A stretch of DNA of 64,000 nt, taken from Collinsella aerofaciens ATCC 25986 (GTDB lineage: Bacteria > Actinomycetota > Coriobacteriia > Coriobacteriales > Coriobacteriaceae). How positions within the stretch are numbered: the first letter of the stretch is position 1; each line of letters begins with the position of its first letter. The stretch spans positions 992,001-1,056,000 of the forward strand of contig NZ_CP048433.1 in assembly GCF_010509075.1 (NCBI RefSeq). Reading direction: 5' to 3'. The notes under the pieces are model-generated. The model saw only the letters and a list, made by a program, of their open reading frames with translations. It was not told where the DNA came from and did not search any database. Below, one piece after another: positions 10,275 through 19,290 of this stretch. A program made the position numbers and the translations under genes.

Positions 10275-13200
10275 CTACACGCCCCTCCTTACAAACGTTC
10301 CTTCGTGGTTATACGAGCAGCGCGCATGCGCGGCCTGAGCCGACGTCGGGTCGACGGCGGCAACGTTGCCTGCCTCGAGCTCGCGCAGGCGCTCGGCAAT
10401 GCCGGCCTCCACGCGATCGAGCAGGGCGTCGAAGTCCATGCTGCCACCCTCGCCGGGGAAACCTTTCTTAAGGCCCGGGATGCGACCGTCGCCGCGCTCT
10501 TCCTCGAGCAGCTCGGCGCTCGCGGCACCGCGCAACGCCGGCTTGCCACCCTTGGTCGAAAAGTAGAGCGCCGCGCGGGTGTCCAAATCCAGCGCCCGGC
10601 GCATGGCCTGGGCGTAGATGAGCGTTTGGGTATGTGGCGGCAACCAGCGCGGATCGTCGATGGGCGCCGTGCCCGATTCCTCGTCGCGCACCGTAGGGTC
10701 GGCGAGCTTAAACTCCTCAACGCCCGTGCGATGCTTGTAGTCGATCACCACGGCACGATTCTCGGCGTCCACGTCCACGCGGTCGATGCGACCGCCAAGC
10801 GGCCAACCGGCATACTCGACCTTGAGCTCGTTGAAGGCGAACTCCAGGTAGCGCGGGGCAAAGGGGGCAAGTGCTTCGGACTCGTAGGCAAGCACGCCCT
10901 CCAGCTGCGGCAAGATCTCGGCCACCTGGCGCTCCTCCACCGCAGAGAGCGGCACCAGCGGGCCCTCCGTGCCTCGCTTGCCGGCGTGCTCGGCCAACGT
11001 CTCGTCAAAGACCTCGCGCAGCAGCTCCTGAGCGCGCGGCAGATTCTCGGGCGTCACGCGCTCCATGCCCTCCTGGGGCAGACGGGCGTGCAGGTGCTCC
11101 AGCACGTCGTGGACAAAGTTGCCCTTCTCCATATTGCCAAAGCCGGCGTCGATCGACTGGGGCTTCACGCGGTACGAGACGAACCAGCATAGCGGGCACG
11201 TCGAGTACGCCTCAATCTGCGAGGCGGACGTCAGGCGCGGCACGAGCGGCGCGTTCTCGCCCTCGCCATCGCGGCGACGCAGGACCAGGTACGGCACAGC
11301 CGCCTCACTCAAATGCTGAGGGGCCTCGCACGCGACGCGCTTGCACTCGATGCCCTCGCCGGCCGCTGGATCAAAATCGGCAACGATACCGCCCTCGCCC
11401 ACGCACGCAACCTTGGCGGCGCCAGTGGCCTCGGCGTGCGCCCGCAACTCGGTCCACACGGCAGCCGGATAGCACTCGCGCGCTTGGCGATCGTGGGTCA
11501 CGCGGGCAAGCGCAACCGGACCGCGCGCGGCCTGCATCGCGCGGCCAAAGCGCACGCGCAGCAGGGCCGCGGGCTCAAGCGTCACACCGCTGCGCCCCAG
11601 CTCGGCCGTCAGCGTGGCCAGCGGTCCCTCCTCGTGTGAGAGCGGATAACTGTCCAGATCGACGTCGGCAAACAGCACGGCATCGTAGCTATCGGGGCGC
11701 AGGGCTGCCGCATCGGTAAGCGACGCAAAGCGCACCTGGGCGCGCGGCGCGCGGTCGACCTCGTAGGTCTCGTAATCGTATGCGGTACTGCGCTTGTCCA
11801 CCTTGGTACGAACGTCGTCGAGCACGGGCACGGTCGCGGCCTGCGACACGTCGAGCGTACGGGCATCGTTCATAAGGATGTCGATGACATGTCGCAGCAG
11901 GGCGGTCTCCACCTGGCGACGAGCCTGACCGTCAAGGCCTCCAAGGGCGCGATCGGGCAACGCCTCGGCAACGGCGAGCATTGCCTTGAGCGCCGTCACG
12001 GGTTTGTCGCGCCACAGCGCTTGGAACACGTCCGAAACCACGCACGGCACGTTCTTAAACCAGTTATCATCACTGGCGGCCTTGCGCGTGCCCCTGACCT
12101 GGCCCTGCACGCTCTGCAGCAGGCTTTTGACGGCCGTGGTGGTCTTGCCGCGCGACAGGCGCATGTTCTTGTCGAAGGTGCGCGCGCTGGCAGCATCGGC
12201 ACCCGAAAGCGGACTGTAAATCCAGTCGGTAAGCTCCGGAGCGGGCCACCACTCGGTCTTGGAAGCGGTGCCCTCGTCAGCGGCCTTCATGCGCTCGATT
12301 AGATTGGCGAGCGCCGTGAACTGCCTGCCCGCGATGGATTGGGAAAACGCCGTGAACTCGGTTGTCTCAGCAGCAATGTGACGCGCCGCCAAACGGGCAG
12401 CGAGTTCACCGAACAGCTGGGGCGCCCGGGCAGACACCACGAGCACGCGCACGGGGTCCGCGGACGCCGTGGCACCGCCGTCGACCGCGGCGTCCTCACA
12501 CGTTTTTACCAGCTCATCGATTGCATCCACATAGGCGTGGGCGCGGGCGTGAGGACCGGCAACCTCTACAAAGGTAGGCTGAGCGGCGGACTTGGAGGCA
12601 GTCTGGGGCGCGGCGGCACCCTCCCCCAGCGGCGCAGCCTCAAACAGCACACCGCGGGCATCAAAGGCGGCAGCAAGCTCCTCGCGCATTGCCGCCTGCT
12701 CGCGGGCAAGCAGCACAACGACCTCTCCCCCATTGTTCGCCACGGCCGACAGCAGCTCGAGCAAGCCGTGCGTAAACGACGTGATACCGCGCACACATAC
12801 CGCGCGGGCGCACGCCGGAAGGTTGTCGGCCAGCACCTCGGCCATAAGGTCAGCCGCCTCGCAGGGCTCGACCATGTCTCGACGGTCCAAGCCGCTCGCA
12901 TAGGAACTCAACAGCTCGAACACGCGAGCCTCGGCGTCGCTCTTGGGATCGGGCTGGCAAACGTCGCCGCGGCAGCGCTCGGCACCCGTTCCCGCTACGC
13001 CCGGCAGCACATCGCGGGCCATGCGCGCGAGCATGCGCACCGTGCCCTGACTGCGCGAAAGCGGCTGCAGGTCGGCATCGTCGCGACGGGCGATCATGTC
13101 CGAGAACAGCATCTGGCGCTGCATGTTGTCGACGAAGCTGCGGCCATCGCCCATAAGCTCCCACAGCGAACGAAGCCACGACGCGGGGGTTTTGTAGTCA

Positions 13201-13373
13201 ACGCCCAGCGAGGCGCCAGCAACCGCGGCATCGTGACGGCACACGTCGAGCTCGGCAAACGAGGGCGCCAGCATAACGGCACGCCCGTGGCGGGCAACCA
13301 GGTCGGCGAGCAACGCCGCCTCGGCATCGCTCAAGTCCGTACCGGTATTGGTGGTATAGATTCGAACAGGCAT
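10275..13373 (-). CDS. addB: PD-(D/E)XK nuclease, AddB-like partner
   Basis: The 1032-residue protein is the presumed second subunit of the helicase-nuclease encoded directly downstream. The start follows GGAGGACC. It has an inactive-helicase-like body and a C-terminal nuclease with the motif AVVIDYKHRTG. The nuclease entry CPLCWFVSYRVKP resembles the first Fe-S cysteine region of AddB. Two features are odd. The N terminus (MPVRIYTTNTGTDL) lacks the Walker A loop seen in Bacillus AddB. The C-terminal triplet of cluster cysteines is reduced to one (HARCSYNHEG), so the AddB Fe-S staple may be absent or built differently. The identity rests on gene order and the nuclease motif more than on overall similarity. 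Confidence 0.8.
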   Translation of the reverse strand: MPVRIYTTNTGTDLSDAEAALLADLVARHGRAVMLAPSFAELDVCRHDAAVAGASLGVDYKTPASWLRSLWELMGDGRSFVDNMQRQMLFSDMIARRDDADLQPLSRSQGTVRMLARMARDVLPGVAGTGAERCRGDVCQPDPKSDAEARVFELLSSYASGLDRRDMVEPCEAADLMAEVLADNLPACARAVCVRGITSFTHGLLELLSAVANNGGEVVVLLAREQAAMREELAAAFDARGVLFEAAPLGEGAAAPQTASKSAAQPTFVEVAGPHARAHAYVDAIDELVKTCEDAAVDGGATASADPVRVLVVSARAPQLFGELAARLAARHIAAETTEFTAFSQSIAGRQFTALANLIERMKAADEGTASKTEWWPAPELTDWIYSPLSGADAASARTFDKNMRLSRGKTTTAVKSLLQSVQGQVRGTRKAASDDNWFKNVPCVVSDVFQALWRDKPVTALKAMLAVAEALPDRALGGLDGQARRQVETALLRHVIDILMNDARTLDVSQAATVPVLDDVRTKVDKRSTAYDYETYEVDRAPRAQVRFASLTDAAALRPDSYDAVLFADVDLDSYPLSHEEGPLATLTAELGRSGVTLEPAALLRVRFGRAMQAARGPVALARVTHDRQARECYPAAVWTELRAHAEATGAAKVACVGEGGIVADFDPAAGEGIECKRVACEAPQHLSEAAVPYLVLRRRDGEGENAPLVPRLTSASQIEAYSTCPLCWFVSYRVKPQSIDAGFGNMEKGNFVHDVLEHLHARLPQEGMERVTPENLPRAQELLREVFDETLAEHAGKRGTEGPLVPLSAVEERQVAEILPQLEGVLAYESEALAPFAPRYLEFAFNELKVEYAGWPLGGRIDRVDVDAENRAVVIDYKHRTGVEEFKLADPTVRDEESGTAPIDDPRWLPPHTQTLIYAQAMRRALDLDTRAALYFSTKGGKPALRGAASAELLEEERGDGRIPGLKKGFPGEGGSMDFDALLDRVEAGIAERLRELEAGNVAAVDPTSAQAAHARCSYNHEGTFVRRGV

Positions 13374-13455
13374 GGTCCTCCACTCAAACCGTTCGCAATA
13401 ATCAATGCATCCATCCTACCCGCCCACGCGGACAGATTTGCCCCACGCCAACAGA

Positions 13456-13544
13456 TTTGATCCCTCGGGGACGGAGGAAAACGGATCACGGAGGGGGCTA
13501 GTCTAACCCAGTAATCCGTTTTCCTCCGTCCCCGAGGGATCAAA
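13456..13544. repeat. Perfect 31-bp inverted repeat (family C)
   Basis: Arms 13456-13486 and 13514-13544 are exact complements over 31 bp (core GATCCCTCGGGGACGGAGG) around a 27-nt loop. It lies in the 220-bp gap between the addB-like gene and the YerC-like gene. Perfect arms of this length suggest recent acquisition or active maintenance. Confidence 0.85.
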
Positions 13545-13568
13545 AAACCGCCCCCGAAGGGACGGTTC
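13541..13568 (-). terminator. Rho-independent terminator of the YerC-like gene
   Basis: On the minus strand, AACCGTCCC-TTC-GGGGGCGGTT folds into a tight stem followed by TTTTTTG. It lies 26 bp after the stop of the YerC-like gene and abuts the family C palindrome. Confidence 0.75.
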
Positions 13569-13593
13569 TGCGCAATTCGTTTTTGCCTCTGGC

Positions 13594-13893
13594 CTACTCG
13601 CCATCCTCCAGTTTGATGAGGATCTTGCGATAGCCACCGTACTCGCCATTAAGCGCCTTGGACACGCGGCTCACCGTGGTGGACGAAGCGCCGGTGCGGG
13701 CCTGAACCTCAACATAGGGCTCGCCCTCGTCCAGATAACGCGCGACCTGCAGGCGCTGAGAAAGATCGCAGATCTCGCGCGGCGTGCAGATATCGGTTAA
13801 AAACGCCTGGATATCGTTCTCGTCATCCAAAAGACTAAATGCGTGGACCAGCTGCTTGACATCAGGCTTGTCAAACATGTTCTCGATATTCAT
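13594..13893 (-). CDS. YerC/YecD family TrpR-related DNA-binding protein
   Basis: The 99-residue protein matches the YerC/YecD family, small regulators with the Trp-repressor fold. The helix-turn-helix is visible as LSQRLQVARYLDEGEPYVEVQARTG followed by SSTTVSRVSKAL, the recognition helix. The family motif CTPREICDL precedes it. The target and ligand are unknown in most species. The gene stands alone with its own terminator and is divergent from the membrane protein gene at 14219. The length is typical. Confidence 0.9.
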   Translation of the reverse strand: MNIENMFDKPDVKQLVHAFSLLDDENDIQAFLTDICTPREICDLSQRLQVARYLDEGEPYVEVQARTGASSTTVSRVSKALNGEYGGYRKILIKLEDGE

Positions 13894-14218
13894 CGATCAC
13901 CGCCAAACCCGCCAAAAGGCATCGAAGTTGATACTGACATCGGGCATCGTTCGCCCGTAAATATGCAATAAAACTATGCATAGGCCATTTGCCCGTAGCA
14001 GTGTAGCACACCACCAAACTAAAGTGACAAGACTCTCTGTCAGCGGCACGTTTTTCAGGACGAACGCCGTTTAGAAACCGAATGCGCACGTAAGCTCCAC
14101 GAATATTTGAGACAATGGGCGCCCAAACACCGCGGCGCGCCCGCGCAACCATCCAAGTCGCCGCCGCAAGCCGCTTCACGCGACGCCAGCAACCCCGGCG
14201 CAAGAAAGGATTCACGCC
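13894..14218. other. Divergent promoter region without a gene
   Basis: These 325 bp separate two divergent genes. An AT-rich stretch near 13965-13985 contains the palindrome CTATGCATAG and TTGCAT/TATTTA-like elements suited to a minus-strand promoter for the YerC-like gene. No coding frame or RNA gene is recognised. Confidence 0.4.
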
Positions 14219-14584
14219 ATGCGCTTTATGCTTAACTGGCTCTTCACCTCGATCGCCATCGCGATCGCCACGTTCCTCGTCCCCGGTATCCAACCCTTCG
14301 GCTTTGCCGAGGCCTGGGTCTGCTTTGCCTTTGTGGGACTGTTCCTCAACATCGTCGATTCGTTCGTCAAACCGTTCCTCACGGTCATCTCGCTGCCGCT
14401 CACGATCATCACGCTCGGCATTTTCCAGCTCGTGCTCAACAGCTTTATGCTGGAGCTCGCCAGCTACCTGTCGGTCAACCTGTTGGGCGTCGGCATCTCC
14501 ATCGCCGGCTTTGGCTCGGCCTTTATGGGCAGCATCCTAGTGTCCATCATGCGCAGCATCCTCGATAGTATTGCCGAGGACTAA
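14219..14584 (+). CDS. Phage holin family 4 (four-helix) membrane protein
   Basis: The 121-residue protein is almost entirely hydrophobic with four predicted membrane helices (about residues 5-24, 30-48, 55-77 and 85-112). It matches the Phage_holin_4_2 family (YvlD-like), chromosomally encoded in many Gram-positives and not tied to phage lysis. The motif FLNIVDSFVKPFL between helices 2 and 3 is typical of the family. The start is preceded by AAGAAAGGA. No phage genes are nearby, so a cell-envelope role is more likely than lysis. A strong terminator follows. Confidence 0.85.
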   Translation: MRFMLNWLFTSIAIAIATFLVPGIQPFGFAEAWVCFAFVGLFLNIVDSFVKPFLTVISLPLTIITLGIFQLVLNSFMLELASYLSVNLLGVGISIAGFGSAFMGSILVSIMRSILDSIAED

Positions 14585-14624
14585 AACGGCCATTCCGACC
14601 GTGTCTGTCTCAACAGCCCAAAAC

Positions 14625-14663
14625 GAAGGCCGCCCATCGCAAAAATGGGCGGCCTTCTTATTT
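14625..14663 (+). terminator. Strong hairpin terminator
   Basis: GAAGGCCGCCCAT and ATGGGCGGCCTTC form a 13-bp stem with the loop CGCAAAA, followed by TTATTT. It ends the membrane protein gene. The complementary strand also has a T-rich tail, so it may serve the convergent Rrf2 gene. Confidence 0.85.
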
Positions 14664-14726
14664 GTCAAGTCTCAGAGGGCAAGAAAATCTACCATTTCTA
14701 CCCCGTCCCCAAATGGCAGGTGTGGG

Positions 14727-15155
14727 CTAGATGACGTAGTCGAAGCCTTCGCTGGGGGCGACAAGTTGATCGAGCGTCACGCCGTCGAGGTAATCGTTGA
14801 TGAGCTTGTCCAGGTTCTTCCACACGTCGAGCGTGGGGCACTCATCAGATCGCGAGCAACCCTTGCAGTCGCCATCCAGGCAGGCGACCGGCGCCAGGCT
14901 GCCCTCGGTCAGGCGCAAGATCTCGCCCACCGTGTACTGCTCGGGCGGGCGCGTGAGCACGTAGCCGCCGCCCTTGCCACGCATGCCCGAGAGCATGTTG
15001 GCGCGCACGAGCGTAGCCAAGATGTTCTCGAGATATTTCTCGGAAATCCCCTGTCGCGCCGCAATCTCTTTGAGCGGGATGCGACCGGCCGCCTGGTGCT
15101 CGGCCAGGTCAACCATAACGCGCAGGGCATATCTGCCCTTAGTAGAAACCAACAT
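14727..15155 (-). CDS. Rrf2-family transcriptional regulator (CymR/IscR type)
   Basis: The 142-residue winged-helix regulator begins MLVSTKGRYALRVMVDLA, the signature of the Rrf2 family. The recognition region is IAARQGISEKYLENILATL. A cysteine-rich loop (CLDGDCKGCSRSDEC, residues about 92-107) could bind an Fe-S cluster as in IscR, or sense cysteine supply as in CymR. It is divergent from cysK, which suggests control of sulfur assimilation. The CymR role is inferred from the neighbour; IscR-type cluster sensing cannot be ruled out because four cysteines are present. Confidence 0.9.
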   Translation of the reverse strand: MLVSTKGRYALRVMVDLAEHQAAGRIPLKEIAARQGISEKYLENILATLVRANMLSGMRGKGGGYVLTRPPEQYTVGEILRLTEGSLAPVACLDGDCKGCSRSDECPTLDVWKNLDKLINDYLDGVTLDQLVAPSEGFDYVI

Positions 15156-15272
15156 ATATAGTGCTGCCTTTCGGTCTTTTAGTCCGTTGAAATTCTAGCC
15201 GAAAAATTGGCTTTTGAAATACCCGTTCCGGTCAAGATGGTTAATCGACTCGTAATAATCTTCTATTTCCTA

Positions 15273-15301
15273 TTGCATTACTAGGCTTTAGTGTCTACTA
15301 T
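15273..15301 (+). promoter_or_regulatory. cysK promoter
   Basis: TTGCAT (15273-15278), a 17-bp spacer and TACTAT (15296-15301) form a good sigma-A promoter. The start of transcription is expected near 15308, about 100 nt ahead of cysK. Confidence 0.65.
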
Positions 15302-15310
15302 GCTTGCCAA

Positions 15311-15350
15311 CAGCTAAACGAACAACCTATAAGGTTTATGGGTTTAGCTG
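15311..15350 (+). promoter_or_regulatory. Nested inverted repeat in the cysK leader (operator or RNA stem)
   Basis: CAGCTAAAC (15311-15319) and GTTTAGCTG (15342-15350) are perfect 9-bp arms. Between them lies a second palindrome, AACCTATAAGGTT (15324-15336). The element begins at the predicted transcription start of cysK. It is placed where a repressor such as the divergent Rrf2 protein would block initiation; a leader RNA stem is the alternative. Confidence 0.55.
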
Positions 15351-15408
15351 CTAGACACGCCGTAAAACCACACGGCAACCAGCTACTTGAACACTTTGGA
15401 GGTTCACC

Positions 15409-16347
<939 letters not shown>

Positions 16348-16450
16348 GGGCCCGTCACTTGTCGATAGGCCCAAGGCACGCCGGTCTACCCTCTCTTCTG
16401 GCGGCCTGAGCTCATCCCAACAGGGTGTCCCACGAGACGTCCGAACTTGC

Positions 16451-16499
16451 TACAATGTCTGCGGCGCGGAACCAGCCTCCCGCGCCGCTTTTCTTTTTT
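16451..16499 (+). promoter_or_regulatory. TACAAT box followed at once by a terminator hairpin, ahead of mnmA
   Basis: A -10-like TACAAT (16451-16456) is followed 5 bp later by GCGGCGCGG (16461-16469) and CCGCGCCGC (16480-16488) with a T-rich tail (16489-16499). The hairpin is a canonical terminator. It may simply end cysK transcription, with the TACAAT coincidental, or it may be an attenuator at the very 5' end of an mnmA transcript. No good -35 box is seen at 17 bp. Confidence 0.6.
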
Positions 16500-16528
16500 G
16501 GCCACATGCCACCAAGGAGAACCTCCCC

Positions 16529-17629
16529 ATGCACAACAAGCGCGTGCTCGTCGCCATGAGCGGCGGCGTCGATTCCAGCGTGACCGCGTACCTGCTCAAA
16601 AGTCAGGGCTACGAATGCGTCGGCGCAACCATGCGCCTCACCTGCCCCGCGCCCGATCCCACCACGGGCATGAGTAAGGTCGACCGCGACATCGCCGATG
16701 CAAAGGCCGTCGCCGAGCGCCTGGGGATCCCCCACCATGTGCTCGACCTGCAGCAGACCTTCGACCGCAACGTGATCGAGCGCTTTGTGAACGCCTATCA
16801 GGAGGGGCTGACGCCCAATCCGTGCATTATCTGCAACCGCCACATTAAGTTTGGCGCGCTGCTCGATGCGGCGCTGGACATGGGCTGCGACTACATCGCA
16901 ACGGGACATTACGCCAAAACAAGCCAGGCGGCAGACGGCACCTGGCAGCTACATCGCGGCGAAGATCCCAAAAAGGACCAGAGCTACTTTTTGTATTCGC
17001 TTACGCAGGAGCGCCTGGCGCACACGATCTTTCCGCTGGCGGGCCTAGACAAAGAGCGCGACGTGCGCCGCATAGCCGCCGAGCAGGGCTTTACCAACGC
17101 CCAGAAGGCCGAAAGCGAGGATATCTGCTTTATTCCAGACGGTGACTACGCGGACTATATCGAGCGCCGCTGCGGACATACCGCTGCACCGGGCGACATT
17201 GTGTGGCGCGACGGCAGCGTGGTCGGGCGCCACAATGGCGCGCTGCGCTATACCATCGGCCAGCGCAAGGGCCTGGGCGTCGCGATGGCGCACCCCGTGT
17301 ATGTGACGGGCATCGACGCCGCCAACAACACCGTGCATCTGGGCGAGGCCGAGGACCTGACCGCCGTTGCCCTCACGGCCGATGAGTGGATCTGGAGCGC
17401 GCCGGACGCACGCATGGAGGCGGAGCTCGACGCCGGCGGCATTCGCGTAGGTGCCAAGTACCGCTACCGTCAGAAAGACCAGGCAGCGACCCTTACGCGT
17501 GACGAAGACGGGCAAATGCTACTAACTTTTGACGAGCCACAACGAGCCATCGCCCCCGGCCAAGCCGTTGTAGTCTACCGCGGCGACATCGTCCTGGGCG
17601 GCGGTACCGTGACCGGCGCCATCAAATAA
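16529..17629 (+). CDS. mnmA: tRNA-specific 2-thiouridylase
   Basis: The 366-residue enzyme adds sulfur to the wobble uridine 34 of tRNA-Glu, -Gln and -Lys. The ATP pyrophosphatase P-loop is MSGGVDSS (residues 10-17). The first catalytic cysteine is in NPCIICNRHIKF and the second in SEDICFIPDGDY. The ATG at 16529 follows AAGGAG and starts the family N terminus; a longer frame upstream has no family similarity and was excluded. Sulfur would come from a cysteine desulfurase not in this window. tRNA-Glu and tRNA-Gln genes of this window read CAG/GAG with a C34 wobble base and are not substrates themselves. Confidence 0.97.
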   Translation: MHNKRVLVAMSGGVDSSVTAYLLKSQGYECVGATMRLTCPAPDPTTGMSKVDRDIADAKAVAERLGIPHHVLDLQQTFDRNVIERFVNAYQEGLTPNPCIICNRHIKFGALLDAALDMGCDYIATGHYAKTSQAADGTWQLHRGEDPKKDQSYFLYSLTQERLAHTIFPLAGLDKERDVRRIAAEQGFTNAQKAESEDICFIPDGDYADYIERRCGHTAAPGDIVWRDGSVVGRHNGALRYTIGQRKGLGVAMAHPVYVTGIDAANNTVHLGEAEDLTAVALTADEWIWSAPDARMEAELDAGGIRVGAKYRYRQKDQAATLTRDEDGQMLLTFDEPQRAIAPGQAVVVYRGDIVLGGGTVTGAIK

Positions 17630-17643
17630 CAGCACTCCTAGAT

Positions 17644-17712
17644 AAGTTGCGGTGAAATAGGGACTGTTTAAGCGTTTCAAGCCGCTAAACAGTCCCTATT
17701 TCACCGCAACTT
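17644..17712. repeat. Palindromic repeat family A, copy 2
   Basis: Perfect 26-bp arms (17644-17669 and 17687-17712; core GTTGCGGTGAAATAGGGACT) enclose a 17-nt partly palindromic loop. It lies between mnmA and the HipA-like gene. Its arms are identical to those of copy 3 on the other side of that gene. Confidence 0.88.
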
Positions 17713-17781
17713 TGTTAAGTATTATGATGTTTGTGCTTGATATATTTAACGATTAGAATACTTAACGAGGTGATGCAGCAG

Positions 17782-19155
17782 ATGAGTACTTCCAACTATA
17801 TAACCATGGGTGACGCCGCGCGCCTGCTGGGCGTTACGAAGGCCCGTATATCGCAACTGGCTGCATCGGGAACGCTCGCGTGCGATATCGTCGGTGGGCG
17901 GAAAATGGTTCAGTACGATTCCGCGATTGGTTATCAAAAGGTCCGTAAGCGTGGGCGCCGTCCCGCAGCTGACGTAGGGCGCAAGTTCACGTTGATGTCA
18001 GCCGACCACGAGGTCGCGCATGTCTCGTTTGATCCAACGCGCGAGTTTTCCTTTGAAATTGCCGACATACTCGATGCACGAAGGATGCCGTTTGGCACGT
18101 GCTCGAGTTCTTCTCCAACGGTGAATAAACGAGCACTCAACACGTGGTGGAGTCACCGGTCGGTGCCCGACGTCCGCCCCGGACTCATCTCGCGCTATCG
18201 CGAGCTGGGAATTGACAGCGGTATTGAAGTGCCCGTTCGTTGCCTGGGTTTTTCGCTTTCGGATTGCTATTGGCTAAGACCGGTCGACTGCGACGAGCTC
18301 AATTGGCAGCACCTCAATTACTTCGAAAACAATTTTGAACGGTCGGCACCCGAGCATCGTTCAGGCTGGCTTGAGGGCATCGGACTCAAAAATCCTGACA
18401 ATACGTCCGAGGGCGAGCTCCCCAAATCCTGGATGATCCGCAATGGCGTTCGCATCCTGGTTAAAGGATGCGAAATGGACGATCAGCGACCGTTTAACGA
18501 GGCGGTTGCAACAGCTCTACATCGGCGTCTGCTATCCAAAGGTGAGTTTGTTCCCTATACGGTCGAGCGCATGTTCGACGGGCCCGTATGCCTATGCGAT
18601 GACTTTCTTAATGGCCGTGAGGAATACGTGCCGGCCGCTTATATCAGGGACGCACTCGGTGGCCAGCGAGGAAACTCAACATACGATCGATACTGTCGCT
18701 ATCTTGGCAGACACGGGGCTGACGAAGCCGCGGTAAGAAAATCCATGTCGCAGATGATTGTCTGCGATGCCCTCCTGGCCAACAGCGACCGCCACTGGCG
18801 AAACTTCGGCATCATCCGCAATGTCGACACACTAGAAATGCGGCCTGCACCGCTGTTCGACAGTGGCAATTGCCTGTGGTACAACGTGCCAACCGCCGTG
18901 CTCGTTGCCGGGGAGTTTGGATTTGCCGCCAAACCGTTTGGTCCGGACCCTTCCACTCAGCTAGCATTTGTTGACTCGCTCGATTGGTTCGATGCGTCGC
19001 ATCTCGATGGGTTCGTCGACGAGGCATTCGAAATCCTCTCACAAAGCGCATGGGCAACAGCAGGCAATCGCCTCAAGGCCATCCGCCGCGGTCTCGAGCG
19101 CCGCATGATAGAGGTAAGCGCCGCCGTTGAGGTACTACGTCACGTGCAGAGATAA
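17782..19155 (+). CDS. HipA-like kinase with N-terminal helix-turn-helix
   Basis: The 457-residue protein joins a DNA-binding domain to a HipA-type Ser/Thr kinase fold. Residues 1-60 contain an excisionase/MerR-like helix-turn-helix (MGDAARLLGVTKARISQLAASG). The kinase C-lobe shows the catalytic NSDRHWRNFG and the metal-binding PLFDSGNCLW, matching the HipA patterns NxDxHxxN and D-S/G. The N-lobe is not clear. HipA toxins phosphorylate glutamyl-tRNA synthetase or similar targets and normally need a HipB partner; here no separate hipB is present, and the fused helix-turn-helix may replace it. The start at 17782 has AGGTGA at 8 nt; an in-frame ATG at 17773 is possible. Identical palindromes bracket the gene. 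Confidence 0.72.
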   Translation: MSTSNYITMGDAARLLGVTKARISQLAASGTLACDIVGGRKMVQYDSAIGYQKVRKRGRRPAADVGRKFTLMSADHEVAHVSFDPTREFSFEIADILDARRMPFGTCSSSSPTVNKRALNTWWSHRSVPDVRPGLISRYRELGIDSGIEVPVRCLGFSLSDCYWLRPVDCDELNWQHLNYFENNFERSAPEHRSGWLEGIGLKNPDNTSEGELPKSWMIRNGVRILVKGCEMDDQRPFNEAVATALHRRLLSKGEFVPYTVERMFDGPVCLCDDFLNGREEYVPAAYIRDALGGQRGNSTYDRYCRYLGRHGADEAAVRKSMSQMIVCDALLANSDRHWRNFGIIRNVDTLEMRPAPLFDSGNCLWYNVPTAVLVAGEFGFAAKPFGPDPSTQLAFVDSLDWFDASHLDGFVDEAFEILSQSAWATAGNRLKAIRRGLERRMIEVSAAVEVLRHVQR

Positions 19156-19169
19156 CAGCACTGCCCCCT

Positions 19170-19238
19170 AAGTTGCGGTGAAATAGGGACTGTTTTCGCA
19201 TTTAAAACGCTTAAACAGTCCCTATTTCACCGCAACTT
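19170..19238. repeat. Palindromic repeat family A, copy 3
   Basis: Perfect 26-bp arms (19170-19195 and 19213-19238) identical to copy 2, with a different 17-nt loop. It begins 15 bp after the HipA-like stop codon. Confidence 0.88.
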
Positions 19239-19245
19239 ACAGAGG

Positions 19246-19283
19246 GCGGCCTCGGTCGGTACTGCTGTGCCAGCCGAGGCCGC
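19246..19283 (-). terminator. GC-rich hairpin after the M42 peptidase gene
   Basis: GCGGCCTCGG (19246-19255) pairs with CCGAGGCCGC (19274-19283). It lies 8 bp after the peptidase stop. No T-run follows, so Rho-independent termination is uncertain. Confidence 0.5.
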
Positions 19284-19290
19284 TGCATCG

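Noticed and set aside
14219-14584. Prophage remnant because of the holin family name
   Set aside because: The family is a common chromosomal membrane protein; no phage gene is near.
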